This document shows positions 28,807 through 32,637 of a DNA stretch of 32,637 nucleotides, piece by piece. Both the position numbers and the translations under genes were made by a program. Numbering within the stretch: the stretch's first letter is position 1; every line of letters begins with the position of its first letter. Under the pieces are notes generated by a model that was not told where the DNA came from, searched no databases, and worked only from the letters and a program-made list of their open reading frames with translations. The stretch lies in NCBI GenBank assembly GCA_016124905.1, contig WGMV01000044.1:1-32637 (forward strand), read 5' to 3'. The DNA is from a bacterium. Lineage in GTDB: Bacteria; Pseudomonadota; Alphaproteobacteria; Rickettsiales; RI-342.

Positions 28807-30468
28807 TTAAAATAAACTGGTTTGCTTATTGGGCACATTGGCGGGCATGGGTTTGCTTTCCGGCTTCTTCACCGGTGATGGCGCGGCGGTTGCCTTACCG
28901 CCTTCCACGGTGGCGCGGCGGCTTCCATCCTGCAGCTCAATGGTGATGCCCTGCCCGGCCTTCAAGGCTTCCGCTGAATAGACCGGCTCGCCCTGCTCAT
29001 CGCGGATGAGGGCGAAGCCGCGCTTCAGCACGCGCTTGTAGTGGTAGCTTTCCAGCAGGCGCGTGTCGCTGTGCAGGCGTGTCTGCAGATTATTGAGGCG
29101 CTGGACGAAAGCATAGCCCACGCGCTGCCAGGCTTTGTCCACGGCGACCTGCACATGGCCGAGCTCGCGCAGGGTGCCGCCGGCGTTCAGGCGGCCCGCC
29201 ACCTGGTGCAGCTGGCTTTCGCGGAATTTCAGCAGTTGCGGCAGGACATGGCGCAGGCGCTCGTCCCAGGGACGCACATGTTTTTCGGCCTGCTGGAGCA
29301 GCTCCAGCGGCGGGCGGAAGCGAATGGCGGTGGGGCGCAGCATGCGCGATTTGGTCATCAAAATGGCGGGAAGCCCCTGATGCAGGCGTTCGCCCCAGTT
29401 ATCCAGCCTGAGCGTGCCGGATTCCAGCAGACGGACGGGATTAGGTAGGCCCTTGCCGGTGGCCTGAATGAAGCGGGCATGTTCCTCGATGCGCTTGAGC
29501 ATGGTGCGGGCCATGCGCATCTCGGCCTCGGCCAGGCCAGCCATCAGCTCCTGCCGCACAGGCACGGCCATTTCGGCGGCGGCGGTGGGCGTGGGGGCAC
29601 GGCGGTCGGCGACGAAATCCATCAGCGTGGTGTCGGTCTCATGACCGATGGCGGAAATGATCGGGATGGTGGAATGCGCGGCGGCGCGGACCACCGTTTC
29701 TTCGCTGAAGCAGAGCAGATCCTCCACCGAGCCGCCGCCGCGCGCGACAATCAGCACATCCGGCCGTGGGATGCGCGCGCCGGAGCGAAGCACCAGGGGC
29801 TCCGGCGCGAGCATCTGGTTGTAGGCGTGGTAGCTGGCATCCTGGTCCGCAAAGGCAGAGGGAAGCTGGTTGAAACCGTGGATGGCGGCGGCAATCTGCT
29901 CGGCGGCGGCCTCCCCCTGAACCGCTACGGGCCAGACGATGACATGCACGGGGAAACGCTCGCGCAACCGGTGAAGGATGTCACGAATAACGGCACCAGT
30001 AGGCGATGTGACCACGCCAATGACGCGGGGCGCGAAGGGAATGGGCTGTTTACGTGCGGGGTCGAACAGGCCCTCGGCCAGCAGTTTTTGTTTGCGGGCT
30101 TCCAGCATGGCCATGATGCCGCCCACCCCGGCCGGCACCATGCCGGTGACCACCAGCTGGTATTTGGACTGGCCGCCAAAGGTCGTCATGCGGCCGGAGC
30201 AGATGACGTCCAGCCCGTCGGCCGGGTCAAACGGAAGTTTGTCGGCGATGCCGCGCCAGCAGACGGAGGAGAGGACGGAATCCTGATCCTTCAGACTGAA
30301 ATAGACGTGGCCTGAACTGTGTTTCTTGAGGCCAGAAATCTCGCCGCGTACGCGCACATAGCCAAAGCCATCCTCAATGACGCGCTTTACCGCGCCTGAA
30401 ATTTCAGAGACGGTGAATACGGGGGCATTATGGGCCGGTTCCGGGCGGGTGGCTGGGTAGTCTGACAT
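28807..30468 (-). CDS. xseA: Exodeoxyribonuclease VII large subunit
   Basis: A 553-aa catalytic subunit of ExoVII, which degrades single-stranded DNA to short oligonucleotides. The N-terminal OB-fold reads FTVSEISGAVKRVIED...VRVRGEISGLKKHSSGHVYFSLKD. The catalytic region contains GVVTSPTGAVIRDI, PVAVQGEAAAEQI, DVLIVARGGGSVEDL and ISAIGHETDTTLMDFVAD-RRAPTPTAAAE, all family signatures. The C-terminal part is helical and longer than in E. coli, as usual in alphaproteobacteria, with a Lys/Pro tail. The frame opens 21 codons upstream; ATG 30468 was chosen because family members start just before the OB fold, although no strong ribosome-binding site is seen. The small subunit xseB is not in the window. 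Confidence 0.96.
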   Translation of the reverse strand: MSDYPATRPEPAHNAPVFTVSEISGAVKRVIEDGFGYVRVRGEISGLKKHSSGHVYFSLKDQDSVLSSVCWRGIADKLPFDPADGLDVICSGRMTTFGGQSKYQLVVTGMVPAGVGGIMAMLEARKQKLLAEGLFDPARKQPIPFAPRVIGVVTSPTGAVIRDILHRLRERFPVHVIVWPVAVQGEAAAEQIAAAIHGFNQLPSAFADQDASYHAYNQMLAPEPLVLRSGARIPRPDVLIVARGGGSVEDLLCFSEETVVRAAAHSTIPIISAIGHETDTTLMDFVADRRAPTPTAAAEMAVPVRQELMAGLAEAEMRMARTMLKRIEEHARFIQATGKGLPNPVRLLESGTLRLDNWGERLHQGLPAILMTKSRMLRPTAIRFRPPLELLQQAEKHVRPWDERLRHVLPQLLKFRESQLHQVAGRLNAGGTLRELGHVQVAVDKAWQRVGYAFVQRLNNLQTRLHSDTRLLESYHYKRVLKRGFALIRDEQGEPVYSAEALKAGQGITIELQDGSRRATVEGGKATAAPSPVKKPESKPMPANVPNKQTSLF

Positions 30469-30531
30469 GCCCAAGGAATACACCAGGCATGCATGTCTGC
30501 ACAGCGTAAATCCCATGCGACGGCGGTGCAA

Positions 30532-31920
30532 TTATTGGAAAACGGGGGTACCCCAGCCGCCTATTCCTGTAACGGAAGGATTGGTCTGCGCTTCCATTGC
30601 ATGCGCCAGTGCTTTGGGCCGTATTTCGAAATTGAAGTGCTGGTCCACTATTTCCGGATCCACTTGGATATTCTTATAATCCAGCCCCGTTTGCACGGTA
30701 CGTACTATTTCAGGCTGCACCTGCTGCAAAAGAAACTGGCAGGTTTTCGGCAAAATAAATTCCACCCGGCAGGCATGGCCGGGTTCGGTCTGCGCGTCCC
30801 CATGGATGTAGGAGATGCTTTTGGCGAATGCTTCCGCATGCCGCAGCATCGATTCCATCTGACGGTTCTCGCTACCCGGCAGCATCGCCATCAGCCGGTC
30901 GGCAGTGTTGCGCGAATGCAGGTCCGGTTTATAGACGCCGCTGTTGTAGGCGGGATGTGTTGGCTCGATCATGTGCAGCACGAATTCGACCCGCTCGAGT
31001 ATTTCACACACCCGCGCCTGGCTCATCGGGTTGCATTTGTGGTATTTCGCGATTTTTTCCAATGTGGCGCGCGTGGTGAAATCCACGGGAATATCCTTGA
31101 TCGGGAGCCGGGGATCATCGCGCAGGTATTCCAGCGCCCTACGCAGATCCAACACGTGTTTCTTATCGTCCTGCAAGGCGGCATGGTATTGCGGTTTGGA
31201 AGAAAAAATGAAACCGTAGCCCGTCATTGGCATGTCCATATTGTGGGCGAGTTCCTCAACAATGGTGTGGTTTAACGGGTCACTATGCCGCATGGTGCTG
31301 CTATGGGGTAAGAACACAGCCCGTGGTCTTGGAGAACAAAGGCCGAGGCTGCTACCCAGACAGGCAGCTTCCTGTGGGGTTACCTCGCTAAAATTTTGTG
31401 GATTATAGCTATCCGCAATGGTGCTGCCGTGGCCCATGTAAATGGGGATGCCCTGCGAAACGCTGTATGCAAGCCCCAGCGGGTATTCCAGACCGAGATG
31501 GTCGATTGCCTCGCATTTGGAGCGAATATATCCGTCCATTCCACCAGGATAAGCCTGCATGCGCCACTCGGCCTGATTGTATAGCTCTGCAAACACAGGC
31601 TGCTGCTCGCCAAATAGCTGCCTCAGCCCATCCATTGACATGTTCTGTGGTACGGCCTGCCCGTGGGCTGCATAGGCATAAGAAGCGAATTTGCACAAAA
31701 AGACGACATCCTGCATGGCTTCAGCAGGCGTGCGGAGGAGTTCCTCCGGAGTAAAAACGATGGTTCCATGCGGAGTTTTTGCAAATATGGAGGCTTTTGA
31801 ATCATGCAGATGATGCAAAAGGCTCGCGGAAACGGGGTGGCGGATAAGCCCTGAGAAATGCTCCATCAAGCTTATGGATGCCGTACTTACCGAAGGATTG
31901 GGCTTATTGTTCCAAAACAT
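30532..31920 (-). CDS. Hypothetical protein, 462 aa, with a degenerate zincin-like motif
   Basis: No family recognised with confidence. No signal peptide or membrane helix. Residues 201-229 run AVFLPHSS...NHTIVEELAHNMD, a pattern that resembles the strand-plus-helix of zinc metalloproteases (TIVHELxHxxD), except that the first His of HExxH is Glu (EELAH, 222-226). The protein is rich in His and Met throughout. AT-rich DNA with TTAA repeats (31963-31977) and TATAAA lies upstream, likely promoter. Its stop is 63 bases before the xseA start, same strand. It could be an inactive protease-like protein, an enzyme with altered metal ligands, or something unrelated. The long uninterrupted frame supports a real gene. 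Confidence 0.78.
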   Translation of the reverse strand: MFWNNKPNPSVSTASISLMEHFSGLIRHPVSASLLHHLHDSKASIFAKTPHGTIVFTPEELLRTPAEAMQDVVFLCKFASYAYAAHGQAVPQNMSMDGLRQLFGEQQPVFAELYNQAEWRMQAYPGGMDGYIRSKCEAIDHLGLEYPLGLAYSVSQGIPIYMGHGSTIADSYNPQNFSEVTPQEAACLGSSLGLCSPRPRAVFLPHSSTMRHSDPLNHTIVEELAHNMDMPMTGYGFIFSSKPQYHAALQDDKKHVLDLRRALEYLRDDPRLPIKDIPVDFTTRATLEKIAKYHKCNPMSQARVCEILERVEFVLHMIEPTHPAYNSGVYKPDLHSRNTADRLMAMLPGSENRQMESMLRHAEAFAKSISYIHGDAQTEPGHACRVEFILPKTCQFLLQQVQPEIVRTVQTGLDYKNIQVDPEIVDQHFNFEIRPKALAHAMEAQTNPSVTGIGGWGTPVFQ

Positions 31921-31977
31921 GGCTACCGCGTCTTTATAGTTTGCAGCCTAGCCCAGTTTATTTATTAATTAATTAAT

Positions 31978-32439
31978 TCAACGAGGAAGATGAACGCCAG
32001 ATGCATGGAAGTCCAGCTCTGCCTTTGTAAGCGCTTTTACCTCCTTAAGCAGTTCCGGGCTGCGCTTCACTTCCTCGCCTACGGAGGAAAGAATTTCTAT
32101 GTACTGGCAGGCAACCTGCTGATTGTGATATAAATTTCCGCGATTCTTCGGCTGGGTCTCGCTGGTTAACGCCATGATGCGGTCTCTTGACTGGGTTCCC
32201 TGTTCTACTACCAGATCAATCAGGTAAGACATGCAGCCGGGTTCATCCGTCCAGTGATCAACCATGGTTTTACAGGCGGTTAGCGCCGCCAGTCGTAAAT
32301 ATTCCTCGGCGCTCATGTCCTCCATCATCACCGTGCGCCGGATAAGGTAAGGAATGGTCGCATGCGCCGTAGCCTGCCATACATGGTGGGCAAATTCTGC
32401 GACATTTGGGTCCATCAGGATATCGTATTGCGAAGGCAT
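31978..32439 (-). CDS. Hypothetical protein, 153 aa
   Basis: No family recognised. Soluble, mostly helical by composition (AEEYLRLAALTACKTMVDHW, LLKEVKALTKAELDFHA), rich in Met and His like its downstream neighbour. The frame also opens at TTG 32469, but ATG 32439 (MPSQYDILMDPN) is the more likely start, with GAG about 10 bases upstream. It lies 57 bases before the 462-aa gene on the same strand and just downstream of the 5S rRNA terminator. The two unknown genes may form one unit; this is positional inference only. Confidence 0.68.
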   Translation of the reverse strand: MPSQYDILMDPNVAEFAHHVWQATAHATIPYLIRRTVMMEDMSAEEYLRLAALTACKTMVDHWTDEPGCMSYLIDLVVEQGTQSRDRIMALTSETQPKNRGNLYHNQQVACQYIEILSSVGEEVKRSPELLKEVKALTKAELDFHASGVHLPR

Positions 32440-32489
32440 GCGGCAATGCTCAAGTTTGATGCAATGCAACGGCTTACACGGGTTTTGTT

Positions 32490-32527
32490 ACAAAACAAAA
32501 GCCCCCTGACATTTCTGTTAGGGGGCT
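32490..32527 (-). terminator. rRNA operon terminator after 5S rRNA
   Basis: On the minus strand: stem AGCCCCCTaAC / GTcAGGGGGCT with a 6-base loop, then TTTTGTTTTG. It lies about 24 bases after the 3' end of the 5S rRNA and in its direction. Confidence 0.85.
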
Positions 32528-32550
32528 TATGTGTGTTCACTGTGTTTTGA

Positions 32551-32637
32551 ACTGGCGGCGACCGACTTTCCCGCCGCTTAAGCGGCAGTATCATAGGCGC
32601 AGGAGGTTTTCACTTCCGAGTTCGAGATGGGATCGGG
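32551..32637 (-). rRNA. rrf: 5S rRNA, 3' part (cut by window edge)
   Basis: The reverse strand reads CCCGATCCCATCTCGAAC then TCGGAAGTGAAA, the conserved 5S loop B/C region. It ends in GGGAAAGTCGGTCGCCGCCAG, matching the 3' end of bacterial 5S rRNA. The 5' third lies beyond the right edge. A terminator follows, so this is the distal end of an rRNA operon transcribed leftwards. Confidence 0.95.

Overview
The window looks like a chromosomal segment from an alphaproteobacterium of moderately high GC content that I cannot name further. Three things point there: the rpsL-rpsG-fusA-tuf order, the long ruvA-ruvB-ybgC-tolQRAB-pal-cpoB-tilS-ftsH-glmM cluster, and the small Trm112/DUF6898-type gene pair. 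Most of the sequence is tightly packed housekeeping DNA. A handful of genes have no family I can recognise. I see no insertion sequence, phage, CRISPR array or plasmid function.

Layout. Positions 1-3263 (minus) hold the str operon: a good promoter, then rpsL, rpsG, a terminator-like hairpin, fusA and the 5' end of tuf. An unknown 451-aa gene follows on the minus strand (3454-4809). Positions 4886-9206 (plus) are a four-gene operon of overlapping or abutting genes: an FMN-reductase-like flavoprotein, a COG2907-type FAD oxidoreductase, a cyclopropane-fatty-acid-synthase-like methyltransferase and a GPH/MFS transporter. It is probably a membrane-lipid modification unit. Positions 9295-10107 hold two small minus-strand genes, tRNA-Gly(GCC) with promoter and terminator, and a tiny lipoprotein. 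A membrane sensor histidine kinase (10111-11862, minus) is divergent from ruvA.

Positions 12083-24781 (plus) run from Holliday-junction branch migration (RuvAB) through the Tol-Pal envelope system, tRNA-Ile lysidine synthetase, the FtsH protease and GlmM. The most unusual feature is here. Between tolA and tolB lies a 137-aa predicted lipoprotein. Its body is a close copy of the TolA C-terminal domain, and its N-terminus resembles the TolB signal peptide. This is the product expected from a tandem duplication with one end inside tolA and the other inside tolB. The surrounding stretch (about 15.9-16.8 kb) has visibly lower GC than its flanks.

Positions 24855-27744 (plus) carry two unknown genes, one of them an 823-aa coiled-coil protein with hydrophobic C-terminal segments. 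A zinc-independent quinone oxidoreductase and xseA follow on the minus strand, then two more unknown minus-strand genes. One of those has a motif resembling a degenerate zinc-protease site. The window ends in the 3' part of a 5S rRNA gene (minus) with its terminator, so an rRNA operon probably continues to the right. A 26-bp intergenic repeat occurs after pal and again before the quinone oxidoreductase/xseA junction.
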